15,342 bases of DNA from Deltaproteobacteria bacterium (lineage in GTDB: Bacteria > Desulfobacterota > Desulfarculia > Adiutricales > Adiutricaceae): the NCBI GenBank assembly GCA_031278795.1, contig JAITJT010000187.1:1-15342 (forward strand), given 5' to 3'. Shown here one piece after another: positions 15,103 through 15,342 of this stretch; position 1 is the first letter of the stretch, and each line of letters starts with the position of its first letter. Made by a program: the position numbers and the translations under genes. A model generated the notes under the pieces. That model had not been told where the DNA came from, made no database searches, and was given only the letters and a program-made list of their open reading frames with translations.

Positions 15103-15145
15103 GTTTTCCACAGTATTTTGATTAACGGATACCAGGATTTTGATT

Positions 15146-15342
<197 letters not shown>

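Overview
The window looks like chromosomal DNA from a bacterium with low coding density. About 40% of it lies in intact reading frames, and about half if the broken transposase is counted. Genes are GC-rich and the spacers are strongly AT-rich, full of homopolymers and short tandem repeats. TrmFO (the folate/FAD enzyme for tRNA U54 methylation), TypA/BipA and a small-subunit catalase together exclude most gammaproteobacteria. They fit a deltaproteobacterial (Desulfobacterota-like) lineage, but this placement is inference from gene content and protein flavour. Long spacers, gene remnants and a frameshifted insertion sequence suggest a genome under relaxed selection, such as a host-associated or symbiotic lineage.

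Left part (1-4758): a minus-strand gene runs off the left edge. It starts with a MerR/AlpA-like helix-turn-helix and ends in perfectly phased 12-residue acidic repeats. Next comes about 3.5 kb with no convincing gene. It holds a consensus promoter followed by a long hairpin (candidate ncRNA), then three tandem copies of a 0.5-0.65 kb repeat (2132-3912) carrying a nested 13-bp minisatellite and a tiny Shine-Dalgarno-preceded ORF, then a stretch with possible gene remnants.

Middle (4759-9644), all minus strand: trmFO overlaps a TPR lipoprotein gene, which is followed after about 80 bp by a TIGR04076-family gene and a hairpin terminator. These three are probably one transcript. After a 634-bp spacer comes katA (catalase) with its own textbook terminator.

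Right part (9645-15342): a plus-strand SLOG/YpsA-like gene sits 285 bp behind a perfect sigma70 promoter. A multi-branched RNA candidate follows it, then a second perfect promoter with hairpins (candidate sRNA), then a structured leader in front of an 81-residue Cys-rich protein. An IS4/IS1634-type transposase, broken by two frameshifts, lies on the minus strand. Two tandem terminators precede the start of typA, which runs off the right edge.

The named genes are ordinary housekeeping or stress genes: tRNA modification, translation GTPase, peroxide detoxification. Unexplained content is concentrated in the noncoding DNA: three promoters of TTGACA-N17-TATAAT type facing no or distant genes, several perfect inverted repeats, and the large tandem repeat. 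No complete known defence, secretion or biosynthetic system is visible.
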